A stretch of DNA of 64,000 nt from Noviherbaspirillum aerium (GTDB lineage Bacteria > Pseudomonadota > Gammaproteobacteria > Burkholderiales > Burkholderiaceae_D): the NCBI RefSeq assembly GCF_008929045.1, contig NZ_VFAH01000018.1, positions 1 to 64,000 of the forward strand. Reading direction: 5' to 3'. A model generated the notes under the pieces. The model was not told the DNA's origin. It did no database searches and worked only from the letters and a program-made list of their open reading frames with translations. A program made the position numbers and the translations under genes. Below are positions 9,931 to 18,715 of this stretch, piece after piece. Within the stretch, counting starts at the first letter, position 1; each line of letters starts with the position of its first letter.

Positions 9931-9989
9931 TTTTCGGTCTGCTGCTTGGGGTATGCACGGAGGTATGCAGCCCAGAATCACATGATGCT

Positions 9990-10256
9990 TCAGACGGCGG
10001 AATTGCGCTCCAAAATGGCTTTCAGTTCAGCGAGCAGGGCCGGGTTCAGGGAATCGCGCCCGCTGGAGAGGCGATACAGCTTCGCCAGATTAACGGAATC
10101 AGCCACTTCAGTCTGTGCAGCTTTCGGCATCGCCGAAGCTTGAGGCCGTGCAGCCAACAAGGCGCCGATCAGAGCGGCGAATGCGCGGCCGAGGTTGCCG
10201 GTGTAATTACTTGCGCCCTGCGATGCGGGATAGGTGGAAAATGTGGATGTCGTCAT
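9990..10256 (-). CDS. small hypothetical protein
   Basis: An 88-residue protein starting at ATG 10256 with AGGAG nine bases upstream, so I reject the longer in-frame start 46 codons earlier. It begins Thr/Ser-rich (MTTSTFSTYP), then has an Ala/Leu-rich helix (LGRAFAALIGALLAARP) that could be membrane-associated. A charged helical C-terminus follows, with VNLAKLYRLSSGRDSLNP. Small proteins with a central Ala-rich helix of this kind are frequent in Oxalobacteraceae, but I do not recognise a named family. Single gene. Confidence 0.65.
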   Translation of the reverse strand: MTTSTFSTYPASQGASNYTGNLGRAFAALIGALLAARPQASAMPKAAQTEVADSVNLAKLYRLSSGRDSLNPALLAELKAILERNSAV

Positions 10257-10983
10257 GTCAGTGCTCCTGTACTGCGGTTCAATCGGGGTTGATAACAGTA
10301 TGGAGACTTTCAGACATATTCCCAATTTTGCTTCATGATGTAGAGCATTCACACTTGATATATCTGATTGACGCCGGGCGCGACGACTTGTCAATTTGTC
10401 GCCGAGTTAAGCGTTTCCACGCCCGTGCTGCGAACCATCCAGCGGCAAGAGCAAGACGCTGCAGACGGGTTTATTTTGCGTTATTCACGACAGCAATACT
10501 TGTGGGCGCCGCCTGATTTCGAAACGATCACATTCATCTACAAACCGCCCAGCACTTAGTTCCCATGCTGCTCAAGTCCCTCGGTCAATGCATCGAATGC
10601 CGCGCGGCAGGTCCTACTGTTTCGCAGATCCCATGCATGGCGATGCAATACCAATCCCAAGTCAAGCCATGCGATCGCCTCCTTTTCCGCCTGGCCGCAG
10701 GTTATACGTTTCGAGCTACGGCGCGAATTTCCCGGGGAGGAGACGCAAGTGCGGCTACCCGCGCCGGGCCAGCGCCACTTTGCACAGACCGATGCCGGCC
10801 TTCGCTCTTATCAATGTCGGTTCCCTAAAGGCGTCGGCTCGGGCCATTGTTTGAATGGCACTCCGAAATATTCAGCCGCCGGCTTGCCAAAATGTCGTGC
10901 AGATTGCATCCGATTCCCTCTTCTTTACGTATCATCATTGTCCGTTCCGCAACTTGGCATCCATTCACCTTTTCTGGAAACCC
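10257..10983. other. gene-free region upstream of the TonB receptor
   Basis: About 730 bases. Open frames here lack start signals and family resemblance. I looked for a cobalamin riboswitch because a TonB receptor follows, and did not find a B12 box or the conserved core. No Fur-like 19-mer with a convincing match was seen. Confidence 0.4.
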
Positions 10984-13098
10984 ATGCCTTTGATAACCAA
11001 GTCCGCCGTTATGCCGCGTATGCAAAACAGAGTGAAGACGCAGTTGACCAGCCGCCTGCCGATGCCACTGCTAGGATTTGTCTTGCTTGGCATGCACCAC
11101 GGCCTGGCGTCAGCCCAGGAAAAGGAATTGCCGGCCGTTGTGGTGGAAACTTCGCGCACCAGCCAGCTGGGCATTGCCGAATCTGCCAATACCGGCATCG
11201 TTACACAGCAGCAGCTGGAAGCCCGCACGGTCTATCGCACCGGCGAGCTGCTCGAGGCGACACCCGGCTTGATCGTCAGTCAGCATAGCGGCGAGGGCAA
11301 GGCCAATCAGTTTTACCTGCGGGGATTCAATCTTGATCACGGTACCGACTTGCGCACGACGATCGATGGCATGCCGGTCAACCAGCGCAGTCATGGCCAT
11401 GGGCAGGGATGGACTGACCTGAACTTCCTGGTTCCTGAGCTGACCACCCTGCTTGAATACCGGAAAGGTCCCTATTACGCGGCGGAAGGAGACTTTGCTT
11501 CGGCCGGCGCGGTCAATGTGCGCTATGCCGAGAGGTTGGAACAAGGCATTGCCAGCATAGGCATCGGCCAGAACGGTTACCGTCGCACCCTGCTGGCTGA
11601 TTCGCCGCAGTCGGGAAACGGCAACTTGCTCTATGCGCTCGAACTGTTCCGCAACGATGGCCCATTCATTCAGCCCGACGACTATCGCCGGCTGAACGGC
11701 TTGCTGCGTTATGCCGAAGGCAGCGCGGGCAATGGCTTCAATGTGACGGCAATGGCGTATCGCGGCAAGTGGAATGCAACCGATCAAATTCCATTGCGCG
11801 CGGTGGAAAGCGGTCGGCTCGACCGATTCGGCACCATCGATACCACCGACGGCGGCGACGCCAGCCGATACAGCCTGTCGGGCGCCTGGCGCAAGACCAC
11901 TGCCGCCGGTCAGACGCAGGCGACTGCCTATCTGGTTCGCAACGAAATGGACCTGTACTCCAATTTCTCTTATTTCCTGAATGATCCTGTCAACGGCGAC
12001 CAGTTCAACCAGCGCGACAAGCGCACCACGGCGGGCGTCAATGCAAGCCATAGCTGGCCTGCCATGCTGATGGGCAAGGATTCGGAAAATACGGTCGGCA
12101 TCCAGCTGCAGAATGACAACATCGGCAACGGCCTTTTCCATACGGTGGCACGCCGGCGTCTGGCGACGACACGAGCCGACCGGATCGCGGAGTTCAGCAC
12201 CGGCATCCATTTCGAAAATACGACGCGCTGGACAGACAGCTTCAGATCAGTCGCAGGCTTGCGCCATGATTTCTACCGCTTCGATGTGGATAGCGACAAT
12301 CCGCTCAATTCGGGCAAGGTCAATGACCGCATTACCAGTCCCAAGCTCGGCCTGATCTTCGGTCCCTGGGCAAAAACCGAGTATTACTTCAACTTTGGCA
12401 CGGGTTTTCACAGCAATGATGCACGCGGCACGACGATCACCGTCGATCCCGCAACCGGGACCACGGCCGACCGGGTGCCGGGGCTGGTACGTTCGAAAGG
12501 CGCCGAAATTGGCGTACGCACTGAATTTATTCCGGGCCTGCAGAGTTCGCTCTCCCTTTACCAGCTTGATTTCGATTCCGAGCTGATCTTCGTCGGCGAT
12601 GCAGGCACCACGGAAGCCGGACGACCGAGCCGGCGCATCGGCATTGAATTCAATAATTACTACAAGCCTACCCGCTGGCTGACCATTGATGCCGATCTCG
12701 CCTTCGCGCGAGCGCGCTTCCGCGACAGCGATCCGGCCGGAAGACGCATACCAGGAGCGCTGGAAGGCGTCGCCTCGCTGGCACTCGCGCTGGACAATCT
12801 CGGCCCGTATTTCGGCGCCCTCCAGTTACGCTACTTCGGCCCCCGGCCACTGATCGAAGACAATAGCGTACGTTCGAAAAGCACTGCGACCATCAATGGA
12901 CGCATCGGTTACAAGTTCAGCAAGAAGGTGCGCGTCGAACTGGAAGGATTCAATCTCACTAACCGCAGGCATTCCGCGATTGATTACTACTATGCCTCGC
13001 GCCTCGCCGACGAACCAGCCGGAAGCGCCACCGGCGACATTCATTTCCATCCCATCGAATCGCGTTCATTCCGGCTCACGATGAACATGCATTTCTGA
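10984..13098 (+). CDS. TonB-dependent outer-membrane receptor
   Basis: A 704-residue TonB-dependent receptor. The start at ATG 10984 gives a basic N-terminus and hydrophobic segment (MPLLGFVLLGMHHGLASAQ) that reads as a signal peptide cut after SAQ. A TonB-box-like stretch PAVVVET follows, then the plug domain with ELLEATPGLIVSQHSGEGKA, FYLRGFNLDHGTDLR and VNQRSHGHGQG. The remainder is a 22-strand barrel with many aromatic turns, ending in a C-terminal Phe (MNMHF) as outer-membrane barrels do. The substrate is not evident: no siderophore, vitamin or sugar genes are adjacent. The plug resembles receptors often annotated only as generic TonB receptors. Confidence 0.9.
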   Translation: MPLITKSAVMPRMQNRVKTQLTSRLPMPLLGFVLLGMHHGLASAQEKELPAVVVETSRTSQLGIAESANTGIVTQQQLEARTVYRTGELLEATPGLIVSQHSGEGKANQFYLRGFNLDHGTDLRTTIDGMPVNQRSHGHGQGWTDLNFLVPELTTLLEYRKGPYYAAEGDFASAGAVNVRYAERLEQGIASIGIGQNGYRRTLLADSPQSGNGNLLYALELFRNDGPFIQPDDYRRLNGLLRYAEGSAGNGFNVTAMAYRGKWNATDQIPLRAVESGRLDRFGTIDTTDGGDASRYSLSGAWRKTTAAGQTQATAYLVRNEMDLYSNFSYFLNDPVNGDQFNQRDKRTTAGVNASHSWPAMLMGKDSENTVGIQLQNDNIGNGLFHTVARRRLATTRADRIAEFSTGIHFENTTRWTDSFRSVAGLRHDFYRFDVDSDNPLNSGKVNDRITSPKLGLIFGPWAKTEYYFNFGTGFHSNDARGTTITVDPATGTTADRVPGLVRSKGAEIGVRTEFIPGLQSSLSLYQLDFDSELIFVGDAGTTEAGRPSRRIGIEFNNYYKPTRWLTIDADLAFARARFRDSDPAGRRIPGALEGVASLALALDNLGPYFGALQLRYFGPRPLIEDNSVRSKSTATINGRIGYKFSKKVRVELEGFNLTNRRHSAIDYYYASRLADEPAGSATGDIHFHPIESRSFRLTMNMHF

Positions 13099-13108
13099 CG
13101 CGGCACGA

Positions 13109-13624
13109 TCAGTCAGGACATTTGTTTACCAGTGTGTTCACCATATAACAGGCCGGTCCGGGATAGGTATGCAGGACCGCGGCCTGCTGCTCGTCGAGTT
13201 TGGTCCAGACGGCGTAGCCCTGCCGCATCCAGAAATCGCTGGAGGCCTGGACCGATACCAGCGACGAATAAGCGAACCTCTCCTCGACTGCCCGGTCCAG
13301 CGCCATCCGGACAAGTGAAGGTCCCAGCCCCTTTCCCTTGCAGGTCGGATCGACGGCAAGATCATGGAGATACAGGGTGTCCGCATCTTCTGCGTTGTTG
13401 AATGACGCACCGAGCGCTCCCGGCTTGCCGAGCCGGGAGCGGTAGGCGACGAGATAGGCACTGATTCCTTTGTTTGCATCAACCACCCAAGACAGATCAG
13501 GCACTGTGTCCAGCCGCGTTCGGAACACTGCTTCGTCCTCCAGCATCGATGGGTGATAGCAGCGGGCCTGCAACCGCATCACGGCCGGCACATCGGCTTG
13601 TGTCATTGTTCGAAATACCGTCAT
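13109..13624 (-). CDS. GNAT family N-acetyltransferase
   Basis: A 171-residue GNAT acetyltransferase. The N-terminus TVFRTMTQADVPAVMRLQ is the usual first strand and helix. The acetyl-CoA loop is seen as LAVDPTCKGKGLGPSLVRMA (Q/R-x-x-G-x-G/A pattern with K replacing R). FYSSLVSVQAS-like sequence and WMRQGYAVW form the C-terminal strands. The substrate is unknown. Two in-frame starts lie upstream (13654 ATG and 13705 GTG); I chose 13624 because it begins the GNAT fold. It converges with the TonB receptor with ten bases between stops. Confidence 0.8.
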   Translation of the reverse strand: MTVFRTMTQADVPAVMRLQARCYHPSMLEDEAVFRTRLDTVPDLSWVVDANKGISAYLVAYRSRLGKPGALGASFNNAEDADTLYLHDLAVDPTCKGKGLGPSLVRMALDRAVEERFAYSSLVSVQASSDFWMRQGYAVWTKLDEQQAAVLHTYPGPACYMVNTLVNKCPD

Positions 13625-13769
13625 AGTTGGATTGCGAGAGGAACGATCGTCCATGCCGTCGCGCGCGGGCTCGCCGGCCACAAGGATCGGCGTACTGTCT
13701 GGCACAGCGGCATACCAGTGAACAGGATGAATCGGACCAGGCGACCGGTTCCGTTCACCCCCTGGCCAC

Positions 13770-15290
13770 TCATTGAAAGGCGACTTCGGCGAAGCTGCGC
13801 AGCTTGCGGCTGTGCAGCCTGTCGATGCCCTGCCCTCTCAACAATTCCAGCGCGCGAATACCAATGCGCAAATGCTGATCGACGCGTTCGCGGTAGAAAT
13901 GGTTGGCCATGCCCGGCAGCTTGATTTCGCCGTGCAGCGGTTTGTCGCTTACGCAAAGGAGCGTGCCGTAAGGAACACGGAAACGGAAACCGTTGGCTGC
14001 TATCGTGGCACTTTCCATGTCGAGCGCAACCGCCCTGCTCTGGCTGAAGCGCCGTACAGGAGTAAGTTGCGGCAGCAATTCCCAGTTGCGGTTGTCAGTA
14101 CTGGCCACGGTGCCGGTACGCAGGATGCGCTTGAGTTCATAGCCGGAAAGCTGCGTCACTTCCGCCACTGCAGCTTCAATGGCCAATTGCACCTCGGCCA
14201 GCGCCGGGATCGGTACCCATAGCGGCAAGTCTTCGTCAAGGACATGATCCTCGCGTACGTAGCCGTGAGCCAGCACATAGTCGCCGAGTTCCTGCGTATT
14301 CCTCAAGCCGGCGCAGTGGCCGAGCATCAGCCACGCATGCGGGCGGAGCACGGCGATATGATCGGTAATGGTCTTGGCGTTGGCCGGCCCGACGCCGATG
14401 TTGACCATGGTGATGCCGCAACCGTCCTCCCGGACCAAATGGTAAGCGGGCATCTGCGGCAGACGCGGCGGCGGAACACCGAATTCGTCACCTACCTGCA
14501 CGCTCTCGCCGACGCGGCGGGTAATCACATTGCCGGGTTCGACGAAGGCGACATACTGGTCCGTGTTCGATGTGAGCCCGGTCACGGCCTCGTGTTGACG
14601 GCCCATGATTTCATGGCCGAGCTTGATGAACTCGTCGATGTAGAACTGGTAATTGGTAAACAGCACGAAATTCTGGAAATGCACCGGGGCAGTACCGGTG
14701 TAATGCCGCAGGCGCTGCAGCGAATAATCCACACGCGGTGCGGTAAACAGCGACAGCGGCTTGGCTTCCCCCGGCAGAGGATCATATGTTCCGTTGGCGA
14801 TACCATCGTCCATGGCCGCCAGATCCGGAAGATCGAACAGGTCGCGCATCATCAGGCGCCGTTCGGGGGTCATGCTGCCTTCGATGTGGTCGTTTTCCGC
14901 GAAGGAGAAATGCACCGGAATGGGCTGGGTGCTGGTGCCGATCTCGATTTGCACCTGATGCTTTGCGCCATGGTTCTTCAGCAGCAGCGCAAACTGTTCA
15001 CGGTAATAATTGGCAAACAGATCGGGCCGGGTAATCGTGGTCTCGTAAGTGCCTGGCCCGGCAACGAATCCATAGGAGAGTCGGGAATCGGCGCGAGCAA
15101 CGGTGTCGGTATGAACGCGCACGAACGGATAGCAGGCGCGCACGCGCTCCGGGAAAGTTTCGCCGGCAACGAACCGGTGCAGAGACTCCCGCAGGTGCAT
15201 GATGCTGCGCTCATAGATGGTGCGCGCCTGCTCAAATGCGGCCTTGGGATCATCGAAACTGGCTGATGGAGTGAATTGGGGAGTAAACAA
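13770..15290 (-). CDS. amn: AMP nucleosidase
   Basis: A 506-residue protein matching bacterial AMP nucleosidase, which splits AMP into adenine and ribose 5-phosphate in the cytoplasm. The N-terminal regulatory domain (to about 185) contains LSYGFVAGPGTYETTITRPD and HFSFAENDHIEGSM. The C-terminal phosphorylase-type domain has VNIGVGPANAKTITDHIAVL, AWLMLGHCAGLR, the purine-binding VALDMESATIAANGFRFRVP and the catalytic-acid strand LLCVSDKPLHGEIKLPG. Length is close to E. coli Amn (484). The start is TTG at 15290 with AGGAG seven bases upstream, the best-supported start. It is a single gene, leftward. Confidence 0.94.
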   Translation of the reverse strand: MFTPQFTPSASFDDPKAAFEQARTIYERSIMHLRESLHRFVAGETFPERVRACYPFVRVHTDTVARADSRLSYGFVAGPGTYETTITRPDLFANYYREQFALLLKNHGAKHQVQIEIGTSTQPIPVHFSFAENDHIEGSMTPERRLMMRDLFDLPDLAAMDDGIANGTYDPLPGEAKPLSLFTAPRVDYSLQRLRHYTGTAPVHFQNFVLFTNYQFYIDEFIKLGHEIMGRQHEAVTGLTSNTDQYVAFVEPGNVITRRVGESVQVGDEFGVPPPRLPQMPAYHLVREDGCGITMVNIGVGPANAKTITDHIAVLRPHAWLMLGHCAGLRNTQELGDYVLAHGYVREDHVLDEDLPLWVPIPALAEVQLAIEAAVAEVTQLSGYELKRILRTGTVASTDNRNWELLPQLTPVRRFSQSRAVALDMESATIAANGFRFRVPYGTLLCVSDKPLHGEIKLPGMANHFYRERVDQHLRIGIRALELLRGQGIDRLHSRKLRSFAEVAFQ

Positions 15291-15476
15291 TGTGAGGCTC
15301 CTGAAGGCTTTATGGCTTGATCACGCTGTGTCAGGGATATTGTAATGCGCTGTCCATGATGAACTAGCGAAAGCCATGCCTGGTTTCAATTACCTTGCCG
15401 GAGCACGATATGTAAAGCCGAGCATGCCTCATAAAAGGCTAGAAAGCCTACGACCAGATAGTGATGCCTCACACAT

Positions 15477-15701
15477 TCAGGCATCATGCCGCGTTTGCTG
15501 GAAATGCTCTTCTTCTTCGAAGGATAGTGCATGTGAGATGAAGATACTGGTTGTCCAGCGGGTTTCGCTTTGGCCGCAATGGGGACAGGTGACCTGTTCG
15601 GGCCTGAGCTCATCGCCGAAAAGATTGCCATCTTCACCCTTGAACTCATTGACCTGATATGGTCGGCGGCACCTCCAGTTGCTGCAGCGTTCTATCCACA
15701 T
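15477..15701 (-). CDS. small zinc-ribbon-like hypothetical protein
   Basis: A 74-residue protein with a treble-clef or ribbon-like Cys pattern: C-x4-C near the N-terminus (RCSNWRCRRP) and CPHCGQSETRW about 30 residues later, which would bind one zinc. An acidic C-terminus (FEEEEHF) follows. AGGAG lies eight bases before the ATG. Too short for a named family; similar ribbons occur in small nucleic-acid-binding or chaperone-like proteins. Not in an operon. Confidence 0.65.
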   Translation of the reverse strand: MWIERCSNWRCRRPYQVNEFKGEDGNLFGDELRPEQVTCPHCGQSETRWTTSIFISHALSFEEEEHFQQTRHDA

Positions 15702-15790
15702 ATTGCCATCTCCTGTACGACGTGCCGTAAAAGGAATAACGTTGTCACGATGTCTATCAACCTAAGGGATCAAGCCCATTTGCCGGTACT

Positions 15791-15942
15791 GGAGCGTTTT
15801 CGGACTTACCGGCTTAGTCGAGGCCGAGGCAGATTGCCGATGGAACAAGGCACGAGGTCGTGACATGGCCAGGAATCACAACGCGGTGCCGGTGGCATCC
15901 TGTTTAGGATCGGCAGGCCGGTCAGAATGAAACCGCTCTAAT
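15791..15942 (+). repeat. M3-family MITE-like element, copy 1 (decayed)
   Basis: The left end GGAGCGTTTTCGGACTTACC matches the terminal repeat seen at 29652-29829 and 38381-38606. The interior shares GACATGGC and the GAGGC...AGATT spacing. The right end (GTCAGAATG...CCGCTCTAA) is eroded. It occupies the gap between the ribbon protein and the dehydratase; the rest of that gap (15943-16225) shows nothing recognisable. Confidence 0.6.
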
Positions 15943-16225
15943 TCCAGGGTGCTTGTTCATGTGTCCCTCTACAAATAAAAACACAGGGAAGATTCAAGTT
16001 TCCTTTTGGAAATTACTTTAGCATATTGAGCTTCTTTGCATATGCAGGGTTTAGTGACATATAACGGGGTAAAAACAAGACTTCCTAATTCTGCTGGTTC
16101 GTTTAAAACCAAAAGCGAACTAACTTCGAGATGGGCTTGAAAAAATAACCGTCTATCGTTGCCCTGGGTTGCTAACTTTTTAGTATGTTGACGCTGGCAA
16201 AGCCGCAACTGATAAAAACACTTCC

Positions 16226-17182
16226 ATGACTAGCCTGTTTGCAAATATTGTTGAAGCTCATCACTTGATCCGACCACAAGTGCTTGAAACCCCCTTGGAA
16301 TATAGCCCTCTCCTGTCCAGACTCAGCGGTTGCGAAGTTTATTTGAAATGCGAACATCTTCAACGAACGGGTTCGTTCAAATTCCGAGGAGCAAGCAACA
16401 AATTAATCCGGCATCATGAGTCGCTACAGAGGACCGCAGTGATTACCGCATCTTCCGGCAATCATGGACTTGCAGTGGCATTGGCCGGCAAAACCCTGGG
16501 CATAGCAGTAACCGTATATATTCCTGTCGGCGCTTCACCGGCCAAAATTGAGGCAATTCGTTCCATGGATGCGCAAGTTGTGCAAGTCGCGGGAGATGCG
16601 CTTGCTTCGGAAATGGAAGCCATGCGCCAATCGAAACTTACTGGCATGCCTTATATACCTCCATACAACGACGCTGACGTGATCGCCGGTCAAGGTACGA
16701 TCGCCATGGAGATGCTTGAACAGGGCGGCGAATTCGATGCGATATTTGTCGCCGTCGGTGGTGGCGGACTGATTTCCGGAATTGGATCGGTATTCAAGGC
16801 TTGCTCTCCCCAAACCGAGGTGGTTGGCTGCTGGCCATCCAATGCAGCCAGCATGCACGCAAGCCTGCTTGCTGGCGAAGTCATTCAAATCGAGGAAAGT
16901 GAAACGATTTCCGATGGCACGGCTGGAGGCATAGAACCTGGAGCAATGACATTCACCCTCTGTCAGCAACTGATTGACCGTTTCGCCCTTGTCAGCGAAA
17001 ACGATATCAAAGCGGCGATGAAGCTGCTGGTCGAGACGGACAGATGGATGGTAGAAGGTGCCGCCGGCGTTGCCCTGGCGGGTATGTTGCAATATGCCCC
17101 GGATTATCGCGGCAAGAAAGTCGGCGTCGTGCTTTGCGGACGCAACATTTCTCTTGAAAAATATCTTGCGGCGGTACGCTAG
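16226..17182 (+). CDS. threonine/serine dehydratase (PLP-dependent, fold type II)
   Basis: A 318-residue PLP enzyme of the IlvA/TdcB catalytic type without the C-terminal ACT regulatory domain. It would deaminate L-threonine or L-serine (or a related beta-hydroxy amino acid) to the 2-oxo acid. Seen: LKCEHLQRTGSFKFRGA with the Schiff-base Lys (about residue 52), the SSGNHG phosphate/substrate loop and the GGGGLISGIG phosphate-binding loop. Length equals short catabolic enzymes such as TdcB (329). The lack of ACT suggests no isoleucine feedback. A hydroxyectoine-utilisation-type dehydratase (EutB) is an alternative, but no ectoine genes adjoin. It is the last ordinary gene before the replicon module. 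Confidence 0.88.
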   Translation: MTSLFANIVEAHHLIRPQVLETPLEYSPLLSRLSGCEVYLKCEHLQRTGSFKFRGASNKLIRHHESLQRTAVITASSGNHGLAVALAGKTLGIAVTVYIPVGASPAKIEAIRSMDAQVVQVAGDALASEMEAMRQSKLTGMPYIPPYNDADVIAGQGTIAMEMLEQGGEFDAIFVAVGGGGLISGIGSVFKACSPQTEVVGCWPSNAASMHASLLAGEVIQIEESETISDGTAGGIEPGAMTFTLCQQLIDRFALVSENDIKAAMKLLVETDRWMVEGAAGVALAGMLQYAPDYRGKKVGVVLCGRNISLEKYLAAVR

Positions 17183-17341
17183 ACATGGCAGTGGGTAAGC
17201 TACGGGCATCCGCCGAACGACGTTATCCGACAAAGTCCAGTTCTTAACTTGAGACGAACGTGCGCTTGGTCCTAATAGGTGTTGCTGGTTTCAACTTCCT
17301 AAAAGACACCGCGTTTAAGTTGCGTAAAACACACGTTCACC

Positions 17342-17369
17342 TGTTTCACCCTCGATCCGAAAGTGAAAC
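17342..17369. repeat. spaced TGTTTCAC / GTGAAAC inverted repeat
   Basis: TGTTTCAC at 17342-17349 and GTGAAAC at 17363-17369 are separated by 13 bases. These are the two halves of the canonical chromosomal parS palindrome, here pulled apart. It lies about 200 bp upstream of parA. Whether ParB binds is inference; a repressor operator is equally possible. Confidence 0.45.
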
Positions 17370-17506
17370 CCGGCTGCATAGCCGAATTCTGTATTTTGTG
17401 ATGCCTGTTGGTGACGAATTCCACTGACGGTTCATGTTTCGACTGCGTTACCTGTCGGAATTCCCTTTGATTATGACGGCAGAAAGCTGCTGTAAACATG
17501 GTGCAC

Positions 17507-17542
17507 TTCCATATTTCATAGTAACATTCATGAAATATGGAA
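17507..17542. promoter_or_regulatory. perfect inverted repeat, likely operator of parAB
   Basis: TTCCATATTTCAT and ATGAAATATGGAA form a perfect 13-bp inverted repeat with a 10-base spacer, 24 bases before the parA ATG. P1-type ParA proteins with an N-terminal helix-turn-helix repress their own promoter at such a site. The position beside the ribosome binding site GGGAG makes that the simplest reading. Confidence 0.7.
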
Positions 17543-17566
17543 TTACCCGTCAAAAAGGGAGCTACT

Positions 17567-18715
17567 ATGACGTTGCAGCAAGTCAGCATGGAGGATCTTG
17601 ATCATCTCGCAGCAACTGCTGCAGATGTACTCGCACAGGTGCGTGATGCGATGGTTGAACCCCATCCAAGGAAGTTAGCGCCCACTTTCACAAGCGTGGC
17701 AATCGCTGATCTTTGCAGCATCGACAAGAGCCAGGTGAAGTATCTTACTCAGAAGCACGAGTTACCTTCCGGCAGGAAAATCGAAGGGTCGAAAGCCAAG
17801 GAATACACACTGGAAGATGCAATTCAGTGGGTACAGAAAATTGGCGGCCGACCCCGCCGTGCACCGGACACGCCGGGCAAGGTGCTTGCAGTGTGTAATT
17901 ACAAGGGCGGCGTCGCCAAGACCAGTACGTCCATGGCGCTTGCGCAGGCCTTGACCTTGCGCGGACTGAAAGTCTTGATCATTGATTGTGACGGACAGGG
18001 TACGGCAACGCAACTGGCTGGCATCAGTCCGGAACAGGATGTCGACATAGAGCAGACCATCATGCCTTATATCTATGGCGATTATCCTGATCTGCAATAT
18101 GCGGTGCAAACCACCTACTGGCATAACCTTTCAGTGATCCCTGCTTCCAGCGGCTTGCTTGCGGCTGAGTTCGCCTTGCCGGCAAAGGCGATGGAGCAGC
18201 GCGGATTCAAGTTTTGGGAAGTGCTGAAGAACGGCATTGAGCCACTGCGCAAAGAGTTCGACCTAATTGTTATTGACACATCGCCGAGCCTTTCGCATCT
18301 CACCGTCAATGCCATGATCGCAGCGGATGGTTTGCTGATGCCATGTCCTCCGGATGCACTGGATTTTGCATCCAGCGTGCAGTTCTGGGGAATCTTTTCC
18401 GAATTGATCGACGGATTGCCTAACGCCAAGCAGAAGCGCTACGACTTCATTTCCATTGTGTACACAAAAGTGCAGGCCAATGAAATTTCCCGCCTGGTCA
18501 AGACATGGATGAAGCAGGCCTATGGTGCTCATATTAATGGCATTGAGATTCCTGACAGTACGGCCGCACGTACTGCTTCCGCACAGTTGAAAACGATTTA
18601 CGACCTGAGCAAGCCGGACGGAAGTATTGAAGCCTATCGCCGCTACAAGGAACCTCTTGACCGGCTGGCGGATTACGTCCTTGATCAGCTCGCCGTCTCA
18701 TGGAGCAAGGCATGA
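17567..18715 (+). CDS. parA: ParA-type partition ATPase with N-terminal HTH (type Ia)
   Basis: A 382-residue partition ATPase. The N-terminal 100 residues carry a helix-turn-helix (VAIADLCSIDKSQVKYLTQK) as in the P1/P7 type Ia class, where ParA also represses its operon. The deviant Walker A is CNYKGGVAKTSTSMALA (about residue 108), A' is LIIDCDGQGTAT and Walker B is LIVIDTSPSL. All signature residues are present, including the first Lys of KGGxxKT. The start is ATG 17567 behind GGGAG. It overlaps parB by four bases (ATGA). Such ParA proteins belong to plasmids and secondary chromosomes, not to the primary chromosomal Par system. It marks this region as derived from, or part of, a secondary replicon. 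Confidence 0.93.
   Translation: MTLQQVSMEDLDHLAATAADVLAQVRDAMVEPHPRKLAPTFTSVAIADLCSIDKSQVKYLTQKHELPSGRKIEGSKAKEYTLEDAIQWVQKIGGRPRRAPDTPGKVLAVCNYKGGVAKTSTSMALAQALTLRGLKVLIIDCDGQGTATQLAGISPEQDVDIEQTIMPYIYGDYPDLQYAVQTTYWHNLSVIPASSGLLAAEFALPAKAMEQRGFKFWEVLKNGIEPLRKEFDLIVIDTSPSLSHLTVNAMIAADGLLMPCPPDALDFASSVQFWGIFSELIDGLPNAKQKRYDFISIVYTKVQANEISRLVKTWMKQAYGAHINGIEIPDSTAARTASAQLKTIYDLSKPDGSIEAYRRYKEPLDRLADYVLDQLAVSWSKA

Noticed and set aside
10565-10983. Possible cobalamin riboswitch ahead of the TonB receptor
   Set aside because: No B12 box or conserved core with correct spacing was found on the forward strand.
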